Assembly: GCF_025860405.1 (NCBI RefSeq)
Contig: NZ_CP063785.1
Location: 4,961,390 to 5,025,389 of the forward strand
Source: Tolypothrix sp. PCC 7712
Lineage (GTDB): Bacteria; Cyanobacteriota; Cyanobacteriia; Cyanobacteriales; Nostocaceae
DNA length: 64,000 nucleotides
Reading direction: 5' to 3'
Position numbers and translations under genes: made by a program. Each line of letters starts with the position of its first letter. The first letter of the stretch is position 1. Below, piece by piece: positions 49,880-59,100 of this stretch. The notes beneath the pieces are model-generated. The model saw nothing but the letters and a program-made list of their open reading frames with translations, had not been told where the DNA came from and searched no databases.

Positions 49880-51409
49880 ATGCCCACCCAGCTATTCAAT
49901 TCTCCGAAAGCAGACATTTTGGTAATTGATGATACACCGGAAAACCTGAATCTTTTATCTGCTATGCTCACCGAACAGGGGTATAAAGTTCGCAGTGTGA
50001 CTAAAGGTTCTACAGGTTTGCGGGGAGCGAATGCAGTTCCCCCCGATTTGATTCTGCTGGATGTTAATATGCCAGAGATGAATGGTTATGAGGTTTGCCA
50101 ACAATTAAAGACAAGCGATCGCACTCGTGATATTCCAGTAATTTTTATCAGCGCTTTGGGTGATGTGCTGGATAAGGTGAAGGCGTTTGCAGTTGGCGGG
50201 GTAGATTACATCACCAAGCCTTTTCAACTAGAAGAGGTTTTAGCCAGAATTGAAAACCATTTAACGATTCGCAACCTGCAAAAGCAACTCCAAGCGCAAA
50301 ATCAGCAATTGCAGCAGGAAATACGCGATCGCACCAAAGCTGAGGAGAAATTTGCCAAAGTCTTTCGTTCTAGTCCCAACCCAATTGCGATCGCCACCAT
50401 TTCAGAAGCGCGGTTGCTTGATGTTAATCCCAGCTTCCTGAAGATGAGTGGCTACAATGTAGATGAGGTAATTGGGCATACCATCGCAGAACTTGATTTA
50501 GGTAAAAATACAGTAGCAATCGCCCAAACAATTCAACGTTTACCTGAAAGTGGTTCGCTGTACAATTTGGAATTTGAATTTTCTACCAAATCTGCCGAAC
50601 TCAAGACAATCTTACTCTCCATCGAATTAATCGACTTGGCGGGAGTACCCTGTGCTTTATTAATTGCCAATGACATCACCGAACGCAAACGCCTAGAAAA
50701 TGAGTTTATCTCTTTAGTTAGTCATGAGTTGCGGACACCTTTAACTTCCACAATGGGAGCATTAGATTTATTAGGTTCAGGACAGCTGGGAACTTTAACC
50801 GCACAGGGACAAAAAGTTTTAAGCATTGCTACCAATAACACTGAACGTTTAATCCGGTTGGTGAACGATATTCTCGATTTAGAACGGATGAAATCAGGCA
50901 AAATCTTCATGCGTAAAGCCAAGTGCAATGCTGCTGAACTGCTGATTACAGCCACAGAAGCTATGCAAGCAATGGCAGATAAACTTCAAGTTAAACTAAT
51001 TGTTAATCCCGTAGCGGTGGAACTTTGGGCCGATGCGGATCGCCTGTTGCAAACCTTCACCAACCTACTCAGCAATGCCATTAAGTTTTCCGAACCTGGG
51101 GATACAGTATGGATTGGTGCCACACTTTCAGAAAATCAAAGTATTGAGCCTCAACCCGATGCACCTAGTTACCTTTTGATTACATTCCGAGATGAAGGAC
51201 GAGGAATCCCGGAAGATAAATTACAACTTATCTTTGAACGCTTTCAACAGGTTGATGCATCCGACTCCCGCAACAAAGGCGGAACAGGTTTAGGACTGGC
51301 TATTTGTCGGAATATTGTGCAGCAACATAACGGTAAAATTTGGGTTCAGAGCGTTTTAGGAGAAGGCAGCACCTTTTACGTACTTTTACCTTTAGCTGAC
51401 TCTAATTAG
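49880..51409 (+). CDS. Sensor histidine kinase with N-terminal receiver and PAS domain
   Basis: 509 residues in the order receiver (1-125; D61 in LILLDVNMPEMNG), coiled coil (about 130-155), PAS (about 160-270, KVFRSSPNPIAIATI), HisKA (H282 in VSHELRTPLTST) and HATPase (about 390-505, FTNLLSNAIKFSE, DEGRGIPED, GTGLGLAICRNI). No membrane segments: a cytoplasmic hybrid whose kinase may be controlled by phosphorylation of its own receiver. A single-domain receiver gene follows 106 bases downstream and is its likely phosphorylation partner. The cupin gene is divergent. Confidence 0.9.
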   Translation: MPTQLFNSPKADILVIDDTPENLNLLSAMLTEQGYKVRSVTKGSTGLRGANAVPPDLILLDVNMPEMNGYEVCQQLKTSDRTRDIPVIFISALGDVLDKVKAFAVGGVDYITKPFQLEEVLARIENHLTIRNLQKQLQAQNQQLQQEIRDRTKAEEKFAKVFRSSPNPIAIATISEARLLDVNPSFLKMSGYNVDEVIGHTIAELDLGKNTVAIAQTIQRLPESGSLYNLEFEFSTKSAELKTILLSIELIDLAGVPCALLIANDITERKRLENEFISLVSHELRTPLTSTMGALDLLGSGQLGTLTAQGQKVLSIATNNTERLIRLVNDILDLERMKSGKIFMRKAKCNAAELLITATEAMQAMADKLQVKLIVNPVAVELWADADRLLQTFTNLLSNAIKFSEPGDTVWIGATLSENQSIEPQPDAPSYLLITFRDEGRGIPEDKLQLIFERFQQVDASDSRNKGGTGLGLAICRNIVQQHNGKIWVQSVLGEGSTFYVLLPLADSN

Positions 51410-51425
51410 CATCTGCTTACGGCTC

Positions 51426-51450
51426 TAATCTCCCCCATTTCTCCCCGATT
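51426..51450 (+). promoter_or_regulatory. Operator-like double box upstream of the receiver gene
   Basis: TAATCTCCCCCATTTCTCCCCGATT (in halves TCTCCCC and TTCTCCCCGATT), the third copy of the motif, 65 bases before the receiver start, in the same orientation to its gene. Confidence 0.6.
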
Positions 51451-51515
51451 GCATTTTAGAATAGCTCTAGAGTTATCAAGCTAGTCAGCATCACATATCA
51501 TGCAAGGATGGCACC

Positions 51516-51908
51516 ATGAGCAGAAATATCTTGATTGTTGATGACGAAGAAGACGTACAGGCGATCGCAAAATTGGGTTTAGAATTGGGTGCTGGTTGGA
51601 ATGTGTTGACAGCTTGTTGTGGACAGGAAGCATTGAATATTGCTGCTAAATCACCAGTTGATGTCATCCTTTTAGATATGATGATGCCGGATATGGATGG
51701 GCGTACGACTCTGCAAAAATTAAAGGCTAATCCTGCTACTCAGGAAATTCCGGTGATTTTACTAACTGCCAAAGTTCAAGAATCAGATCAAGATTGCTTT
51801 ACTGGCTTAGATGTCGCTGCTATCTTTGCCAAGCCTTTCCGTCCCTTAAAATTAGCAGGGCAAATCAGTGAAGCATTAGGCTGGGCTTATAGTGAAATAG
51901 ATAGTTAA
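51516..51908 (+). CDS. Single-domain response regulator (CheY-like)
   Basis: 130 residues, receiver only: IVDDEEDVQAIAKLGLEL acidic pocket, phospho-acceptor D54 in VILLDMMMPDMDG, Thr in ILLTAKV and Lys in FAKPFRPLKL. No output domain, so it acts by protein interaction or as a phosphate shuttle. AAGGA lies 8 bases before ATG. It is downstream of the hybrid kinase on the same strand. Confidence 0.9.
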   Translation: MSRNILIVDDEEDVQAIAKLGLELGAGWNVLTACCGQEALNIAAKSPVDVILLDMMMPDMDGRTTLQKLKANPATQEIPVILLTAKVQESDQDCFTGLDVAAIFAKPFRPLKLAGQISEALGWAYSEIDS

Positions 51909-52059
51909 GCATTCTTGTTTTACCTCATTTGAGTAGCCTTTTGGTGGACTATAAACATCGATAAATTGACGACCACATTTAACACATAGGTGATGAGCGT
52001 TTACCTCGTCGCTTACCGTTTTTTCTAATCTCCGTAGACTCACAGTATGGACAATGCAC
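51908..52059 (-). pseudogene. Remnant of an IS1-family zinc-ribbon (InsA-like) transposase gene
   Basis: From GTG 52059 the frame reads HCPYCESTEIRKNGKRRGKR; after a one-base frameshift it continues HHLCVKCGRQFIDVYSPPKG and YSNEVKQECL. Two Cys pairs (CPYC and CVKC) and the motif CGRQF...PKGY match the InsA N-terminal zinc domain of cyanobacterial IS1 elements. The similarity then ends at the 3' end of the receiver gene. The catalytic InsB part is missing, so the fragment is dead. Confidence 0.7.
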
Positions 52060-52072
52060 AGTATAAAACCTC

Positions 52073-52282
52073 AATTCATTGAAAGCGGCGGGAAACTCCA
52101 TCCCCTTGTGGGTGGAGAGGGACAGCCGCCCCGCCGCTTGGGGCATTGGGGAGGCAGTGCGTTGGACGGGTTTCCCGGCTTAAAGCAACTGCCGTCATAG
52201 GGCATTGGTAATTTCTTCGCCATGCCCCATGCCCGATTCCCCATGCCCAAAAACTCCATCCACAAGGGGATGGAGTTTTTCA
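52073..52282. repeat. Compound hairpin repeat, shared with 62719-62879
   Basis: About 150 bases are nearly identical at both places: AATTCATTGAAAGCGGCGGG at the left, two GGTGGAG hairpins, GGGGCATTGGG heptamers and a terminal AAAAACTCCA...TGGAGTTTTT hairpin. This copy has about 50 extra bases (CGTTGGACGGGTTTCCCGGC...). A shortened inverted copy follows mtfA (24754-24800). Confidence 0.8.
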
Positions 52283-52391
52283 TCCCTTGATTATGCAACG
52301 CCAATTTCAGAAAACCTGTCTTGAATTCAGGAAAATACTAAACAGCATATGTAGTTAAGGTGAATTTTGCTGCCCAGCTTCGATAAGAAAG

Positions 52392-53729
52392 ATGTATTTA
52401 CAAAAAACTCGACGCAGACGTGGTGTACTCCTAACCCCTGAAGGATTGAAAAAACTTCAAACAGCTAAGTCTGAAGCAGAGATGCTTGAAAACTCAGGTA
52501 ATCGGTATACTCTTGAAGCATTGAATGAACGTACAAGTTTGTCAGTTGATACATTAATGAAGATATTTGCTTGTGAAGTAGGAGTAGACAAGCAAACCTT
52601 AAAGTACTGTTTTCAGGCGTTTAATCTCGTTTTGGAACGGAGTGATTATGAATTTCCGGAAGTACAACACCAAGATGAAGCCTTAGCTATTAACTTGCTC
52701 GGAATCGAAACAACACCAGAGATCCCAGAAGGTCAAGTCCCTCTAGATTCGGCATTTTATTTAGAACGCCCTCCGATTGAAGCTGATTGTTACAAAGCTA
52801 TTTTGCAACCTGGAGCTTTAATCCGCATCAAAGCCCCTAGACGGATGGGAAAAACTTCATTGATGTCTAGAATTCTAGAGTCTGCAGCCAACGAAGGTTA
52901 CCGCACTGTCTCTTTAAGCTTCCAGCTAGCTGATAAAGCAATTTTTCAAGACTTAGATAAATTCTTGCGTTGGTTTTGTGCAAGTATCAGTTTGGGTTTA
53001 CAGGTACCAAACCAACTCAAAGACTATTGGGATGAGATTTTTGGCAGCAAAATTAGCTCAAAAATTTACTTTGAGCAGTATCTTTTAACAGCAACAACCA
53101 ACCCTATTGTCCTGGGTTTAGACGATGTAGATAGGTTATTCCAATATCCTGATTTAGCTGATGATTTTTTTGGCTTGTTACGTGCTTGGCATGAGGAAGC
53201 CAAAAATCGAGAGATTTGGAAAAAATTGCGGTTAGTAGTGGCCCACGCCACCGAAGTGCATATTCCCTTAAATGTGAATAAGTCACCTTTTAATGTGGGG
53301 TTGCCAATTGAGCTACAAAGCCTCAACATCAAACAAGTTCAAGCTTTAGCCGAGCGCTATGGTTTAAACTGTGCAGAGCCAGCATTAGAACAATTATTGG
53401 CTTTGGTTGGCGGACAACCCTATCTTGTCAGACTAGCTTTTTATAATTCATGGCAACAAAGTGTCACTTTAGAGAAATTATTATCAACTGCTCTAAGTGC
53501 AAATGGAATTTACCGCGAACACCTGCAACAACAATTGTGGAACCTCCAACAAAATCCAGAATTGGTAGCTGCCTTTGCGGAGGTTGTCAAAGCTGCTAAA
53601 CCTCTGGAATTACCTCTAGAGCAAGCATTCAAATTGCAAAGCATGGGATTAGTAAATTTATTCGGTAATCGAGCTACCCCTAGCTGTCAGTTATATGCCA
53701 AATATTTTGGCGGTCTTTTGAGTAACTAG
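52392..53729 (+). CDS. AAA-like ATPase with N-terminal HTH-like (vWA-MoxR-associated) domain
   Basis: 445 residues. Residues 1-100 resemble the helical domain found at the N-terminus of cyanobacterial STAND/WD40 and vWA-MoxR-associated proteins (RRRRGVLLTPEGLKKLQTAK, YTLEALNERTSLSVDTL). Then an AAA-like domain: IKAPRRMGKTSLMSRIL (Walker A variant), NPIVLGLDDVDRLF (Walker B), GGQPYLVRLAF (sensor region). No effector domain follows, so it may be a regulator or half of a two-protein system. The carotenoid oxygenase gene follows 41 bases downstream on the same strand. Confidence 0.8.
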   Translation: MYLQKTRRRRGVLLTPEGLKKLQTAKSEAEMLENSGNRYTLEALNERTSLSVDTLMKIFACEVGVDKQTLKYCFQAFNLVLERSDYEFPEVQHQDEALAINLLGIETTPEIPEGQVPLDSAFYLERPPIEADCYKAILQPGALIRIKAPRRMGKTSLMSRILESAANEGYRTVSLSFQLADKAIFQDLDKFLRWFCASISLGLQVPNQLKDYWDEIFGSKISSKIYFEQYLLTATTNPIVLGLDDVDRLFQYPDLADDFFGLLRAWHEEAKNREIWKKLRLVVAHATEVHIPLNVNKSPFNVGLPIELQSLNIKQVQALAERYGLNCAEPALEQLLALVGGQPYLVRLAFYNSWQQSVTLEKLLSTALSANGIYREHLQQQLWNLQQNPELVAAFAEVVKAAKPLELPLEQAFKLQSMGLVNLFGNRATPSCQLYAKYFGGLLSN

Positions 53730-53770
53730 CAAGCATTAGCTGTTTAATCCAATCCATAAAGGAAATTACC

Positions 53771-55885
53771 ATGTCTCAAGAGTCATGTATTGAAACTAAG
53801 AGCCAACATCTTCAAGGCTACCCGAAAGTGCCAAAATCAATCATGAAAGCTAGCCGATGTGATCTCACAGATATTCAAATGCAGATTTGTGGAAATCTTC
53901 CTCAGGATTTGCAGGGCCATGTATTCATGGTTACTCCCGTAGGAAGTGTTAATTCTGGAGGTCTTCCCTATCCCAATGGAGATTCTCTATTGTGTGGCGA
54001 TGGCATGATTTATCGGTTGGATTTTGATTCCCAGGATGAAGTGAGATTGACAACCCGCCTTGTCAAACCACCTGATTACTATGCTGACAAAGCAACTCAT
54101 TACAACTCAAAGTATGAAAAATATCGTTTTCGTAATCATGGACTGACTAGATTTTCGCTATGTTTGGGTATTCGTAACCAGCTCAACACAGCTTTTCTCC
54201 CCATGAAATTTGGCTCAGATTCCCAGGAACGGTTACTAATTACTTATGATGCAGGTCGTCCTTATGAGATTGATACTAAAACCCTAGAAGTTGTTACCCC
54301 TATTGGCACTAATCAAGAATGGCAATCGGAATTCAATGGTTATAATGTACCTTTTCCTCCCTTCTTGAGTACGGCTCATCCTGCTTTTGATTCCCATACA
54401 CAGCAGATGTTCACCATTAACTATGGTAGATCATTAGCTAATTTTCTAGATGTCATTCCTTTTATTTATGACTTGGAGCAACTTCCGCAAGAAATAGATG
54501 AGTTTTTAACTGCACTTGCCTCATTTCTGCGAGTAAATTTCCTCAAAGATATTTTTGATTTTTTCTCGCAATCTTTACAAATGTTTTTACAACTCTACGT
54601 CAAATTTGTAGAGAAGCTAACTAACTTAAAAATTGATGACTTTGTTTATCTAATTTCTTGGGATGGTGCAGGGGCTTTGGAACGGTGGAAGCTAATTTTA
54701 CCCGATGGTTCACCCGTGCCAATTGACCAAAGTATACATCAGATTGGGGTGACAAAAGATTATGTTGTGATTATGGATACAGCCTTTGCCACAGGATTAG
54801 AACAAGTACTCAATAACCCTTTGCCAGAAAATAAAAAAGCTGAAATACTACTCAGAGACCTATTAGAGGGGCCTACCTCGCCAGATTCTTTAGTTTATAT
54901 TGTGCGTCGTGCTGACTTGAAAGCAGGGCAATTTCCAGCATTTAATCAGCAAGAGGTTGAAGTATTAGTAAAAAAAGTTGTGTTGCCTTTGGCAACAGCA
55001 CATTTTTTAGTAGACTACGACAACCAGCAGGGAAACATTACACTCCATGCCGCCCATATCTGCGGTATGAAATTAGCTGAATGGCTGAGACAATATGATG
55101 TTTCTGCTTACAACCCCCAAAATCCTATACCGTCGTATCTGTGGGGGATGGAAAATAGTGAAACAGATATTGGGCGTGTGGGACGCTATTTAATTAATGG
55201 AGAAACCGGAGATATAGTTGAGTCACATGTTATTTCTGATTTTGAATGTACTTGGGGTGTAGAACTCTATGCTTATCCAGAACAAGATCCTCAAACAAAA
55301 AAACCTTTAGATCGCCTGGAAGACATTTACTGGTGTTCTTTTGGACTATGGAAAGACTTGCTGACGCAATTTATTACTAACCTGTATAAGAATTACCGCA
55401 ATAGGCAGGTTCCTCTGGCAAAAGTGCTGGACTTGGCTGGTAAGGGAATACCTGCCTATTTATTTCGGCTTCATGCTTCATCTAAAGAAGCACTAGCGAT
55501 CTGCGATCGCTATCAATATCCTCCAGGACATATCACATCTTCACCTCAGTTTATCCCCCGTCGTTATGCTGAAAAACCCACTGATGGTTATATCATCTGC
55601 ACAGTATGGTATGAAAATAACAAGGAATTCTGGCTCTTTGATGCCAATCATTTATCCAAAGGCCCGCTATGTAAACTGTCCCATCCTTCACTAGATTTTG
55701 CCTTTACCTTACATACTACTTGGTTACCAAATATTGGTCGCCGCCAAGCACCTTATTATATTAATGTGCGCGAAGATTACCAGGAATTAGTACATCAAGT
55801 ATCTCAAAAACATCCTGATATTCAGGATTTATTTGAACAAGAAGTGTACCCACATTTTGAATCTTGTGAAAACATTAATACATAA
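53771..55885 (+). CDS. Carotenoid cleavage oxygenase family protein (RPE65-like), enlarged
   Basis: 704 residues, against about 480-500 for most members. Conserved iron-ligand histidines are likely H203 (STAHPAFD), H323 (IHQIGVT), H411/H426/H429 and H648 (FTLHTTWLP), four as expected. An extra segment at about 235-305 (EEFLTALASFLRVNFLKDIF-like, amphipathic) interrupts the propeller and could lie on membranes. The family cleaves carotenoids or stilbenoids; the substrate is unknown. AAGGAAA lies 8 bases before ATG. It is probably in an operon with the AAA-like ATPase. Confidence 0.88.
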   Translation: MSQESCIETKSQHLQGYPKVPKSIMKASRCDLTDIQMQICGNLPQDLQGHVFMVTPVGSVNSGGLPYPNGDSLLCGDGMIYRLDFDSQDEVRLTTRLVKPPDYYADKATHYNSKYEKYRFRNHGLTRFSLCLGIRNQLNTAFLPMKFGSDSQERLLITYDAGRPYEIDTKTLEVVTPIGTNQEWQSEFNGYNVPFPPFLSTAHPAFDSHTQQMFTINYGRSLANFLDVIPFIYDLEQLPQEIDEFLTALASFLRVNFLKDIFDFFSQSLQMFLQLYVKFVEKLTNLKIDDFVYLISWDGAGALERWKLILPDGSPVPIDQSIHQIGVTKDYVVIMDTAFATGLEQVLNNPLPENKKAEILLRDLLEGPTSPDSLVYIVRRADLKAGQFPAFNQQEVEVLVKKVVLPLATAHFLVDYDNQQGNITLHAAHICGMKLAEWLRQYDVSAYNPQNPIPSYLWGMENSETDIGRVGRYLINGETGDIVESHVISDFECTWGVELYAYPEQDPQTKKPLDRLEDIYWCSFGLWKDLLTQFITNLYKNYRNRQVPLAKVLDLAGKGIPAYLFRLHASSKEALAICDRYQYPPGHITSSPQFIPRRYAEKPTDGYIICTVWYENNKEFWLFDANHLSKGPLCKLSHPSLDFAFTLHTTWLPNIGRRQAPYYINVREDYQELVHQVSQKHPDIQDLFEQEVYPHFESCENINT

Positions 55886-55935
55886 TTTTCTGGGGATAAA
55901 TTAGCATACATACAGCAGATTTGATGTTGATAAGG

Positions 55936-56087
55936 TACAGCAACTAATTGAAAAAGTAGTGAGTAATAAGTAGTGAGTAATAAGTAGTGAGTAATAAGTA
56001 GTGAGTAATAAGTAGTGAGTAATAAGTAAATTTCCTACTCATTACTCATTACTCATGATGTACTTCACTTAGTTCAAAAGTGCTGTA
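55936..56087 (-). mobile_element. Family E repeat with expanded heptamers, 152 bp
   Basis: Inverted relative to 40588-40698: TACAGCAACTAATTGAA at the left and TTCAAAAGTGCTGTA at the right. The interior holds more heptamer-type units (AGTAGTGAGTAATA...), which accounts for the greater length. Confidence 0.8.
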
Positions 56088-56097
56088 TAAATCCTGT

Positions 56098-56122
56098 AGA
56101 GACGTTCTCTCAGAACGTCTCT
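56098..56122 (+). terminator. Hairpin AGAGACGTTCT-ctc-AGAACGTCTCT
   Basis: A perfect 11-bp stem and a 3-base loop followed by AATTT. It lies between the carotenoid oxygenase and the large kinase, about 215 bases after the former's stop, and would separate their transcription. Hairpins of this sequence are common dispersed repeats in Nostocales. Confidence 0.65.
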
Positions 56123-56155
56123 AATTTAGTAAAGAGAATAGGAATTGTGCAACTT

Positions 56156-59100
56156 ATGATTACTATACCGGGATATGAAATTTTTGAAAAAATTCATGAA
56201 AGTACGGAAACAGTTGTTTACCGAGGCAATAAACAACAGAAACAACAGCCAGTAATCATTAAGCTGCTCAACTCTGACTATCCTACATTAGAAGAAATTA
56301 CTCATTTACGGCATGAATATAAAGTTCTCAAAGATATTACCAGCGAGCGAGTTGTTAAAGCTTATAATTTAGAAAATTACCATCATAGTTTGGCACTGAT
56401 TTTAGAAGATTTTGGTGGTCAGTCTTTAAGCCAAGTTATCCTCTCTAGCCAATTAAACATTTGTGAGTGTTTGCAGATAGCGATCGCTCTGGCAGAAACA
56501 TTAATTGATTTAGAGCAAGTCGCAATTATTCATAAAGATATTAAACCTAGCAATATCATTATCAATGTTGCAACTGGACAGGTAAAATTAACTGATTTCG
56601 GTTTGTCTTCACGGCTATTTTTAGAGAAACCAAGTATCAGTAACCCTAACTTATTAGAAGGTACTTTGGCTTATATGGCACCTGAACAAACCGGGAGGAT
56701 GAATCGCTCAATTGACTATCGTAGCGATTTTTACTCTTTAGGAGTAACTTTATATGAAATGCTGACAGGGAAACTGCCATTTACAACCCAAGATCCCCTA
56801 GAGTTAGTTCACTGTCACATAGCCAAACAACCCATACCACCTCACGTCCACAAGCAGATTCCTCAAGCCGTTTCTGATATTGTCATGAAACTGTTAGCTA
56901 AAAACGCTGAAGAACGATATCAAAGTGCTGAGGGACTAAAATTCGATTTAGAAACTTGCCTACAACAGCTGCAAACTACAGGAGAGATTGAAAATTTGAT
57001 TCTCGGTCAACGCGATCGCGGTAGTCAACTTTTAATCCCACAAAAGCTTTATGGTAGAGAACAAGAAGTTGCTATGCTGATGGATGCTTTCTCACGAGCT
57101 AGTCAGGGAGCAACAGAAATGATGCTAGTTTCCGGTTATTCAGGTATTGGTAAAACTTCCATTGTCAATGAAGTTCACAAACCTATTGTTGCCGCTAGAG
57201 GATATTTTATTACAGGTAAATTTGACCAGTTTAAACGGGATATTCCCTATGCTGCTTTAATTCAAGCTTTCCAAGAATTAATTCGTCAGTTATTAACAGA
57301 GAATGAGCAGCAGATTGCTATTTGGAAACACAAACTATTAGTAGCTTTAGGTTCTAACGGTAAAGTCCTCATTGATGTAATTCCAGAAGTAGAGTTAATT
57401 ATTGGCTCACAACCTGATGTTCCCCAGCTAGGCGGTACTGAATCTGAAAATCGATTTAACCGTGTTTTTCAACAATTTGTCAATGTTTTCTGCCAGCTTG
57501 AACATCCATTAGTCATGTTTTTAGATGACTTACAATGGGCAGATTCTGCATCTTTGAAATTAATTAGCTTGTTGATGACAGATGATAGTAGCCGATATTT
57601 ATTCTTCATTGGTGCCTACCGAGATAACGAAGTCAACCCTACTCACCGATTAATACAAACGCTACAAAAGATCCGCCAAACAGATACTGTGGTGCATAAT
57701 ATCACCGTAAAACCTCTGTTACTCACCCATGTCCAACAATTAGTAGCAGATACACTATCTGGTGCGACTACTACTAACAAATTTGAGTTATTAGCCGAGT
57801 TAGTATTCAATAAAACTCAAGGTAATCCCTTTTTCTTAACTCAGTTACTGAAAAGCTTATATAGCGAAAATCTGCTAGTTTATCAGGTAGCTATCAATAA
57901 CTGGCATTGGGACATTGAACAAATTCAAGCTGTTGGTATTACTGACTACAATATTGTTGAATTAATTGCGAGAAATATCCGCAAATTGCCACCAGCAACA
58001 CAGGAAGTTTTACAGTTAGCAGCCTGTATTGGCAACCAATTTAACCTAGAAGTTTTAGCAACTGTAAATGAAAGCTCAGAGATGATCGCAGCTAATCATT
58101 TGTGGAGTGCTTTGCAAGCTGGTCTAATTTTGCCTTTATCTTCAAATTACAAAATTCCTCTCGCATTTACCGAGACAGAATCAGATAGTTTGCTAGCTAA
58201 TAATCTCAAAATTAACTATAAATTTTTACATGACCGGGTGCAACAAGCAGCTTACTCTCTAATTCCCGAACAAGATAGAAAAACTACTCATTTAAAAATT
58301 GGTCAACTTTTACTAAAAAATAGTACACCAGCAAGCCAAAAAGATAATATCTTTGCCTTAGTTAACCAACTGAACTTTGGAATTGACTTACTAACAACGC
58401 AAAGCCAAAAGCATGAATTAGCCCAATTAAATCTAATAGCTGGTCAAAAGGCTAAAGCCGCTACAGCTTACGAAGCTGCTGTTAAATACTTGAATATTAG
58501 TCTGCAACTAATACATCCTCATGGTTGGGAAAATCAATGTACATGGATTTTACAATTATATATAGAGACAGCAGAAGCAGAATATCTCAATACTAATTTA
58601 GAACAAGCATTATTTTTATGTAATTTAGCTATCAAAGAAGTTAATAATCTCTTAGATAGTTTGAAATTTTACCAAGTAAAACTTAAAATTTATTTAGCTA
58701 AAAGTGAGATTAATACCGTTTTAGAGCTTGGGCAAAATATTTTAGCAATGCTAGGGATTTATCTAGTGGAATCTCCGCCAGAAAACCTTAATATTGAGCA
58801 TTTGGCCAGCCTATCACCCATGAATAATCCCTACAAACTAGCAGCAATGGAGATTTTAATTCTTCTATTTGCTCCTGCTTGTTTTGCGGAAAGTCCGATA
58901 GCATTACCAATCCTGTATACAATGGTTGAGCTTTCTCGTCAATATGGAAATTGCCTACCATCGATTCCTGCTTATGCAATTTACGGTTCACTTGTAGCTT
59001 GGTTAATACCAAATATTAATTTGGCTGATCAAATGGCTCAGTTAGCTTTAAAAATATCAGAGCAATTAAATGCTAAACAATTTAAATATCAAGCCTTTCT

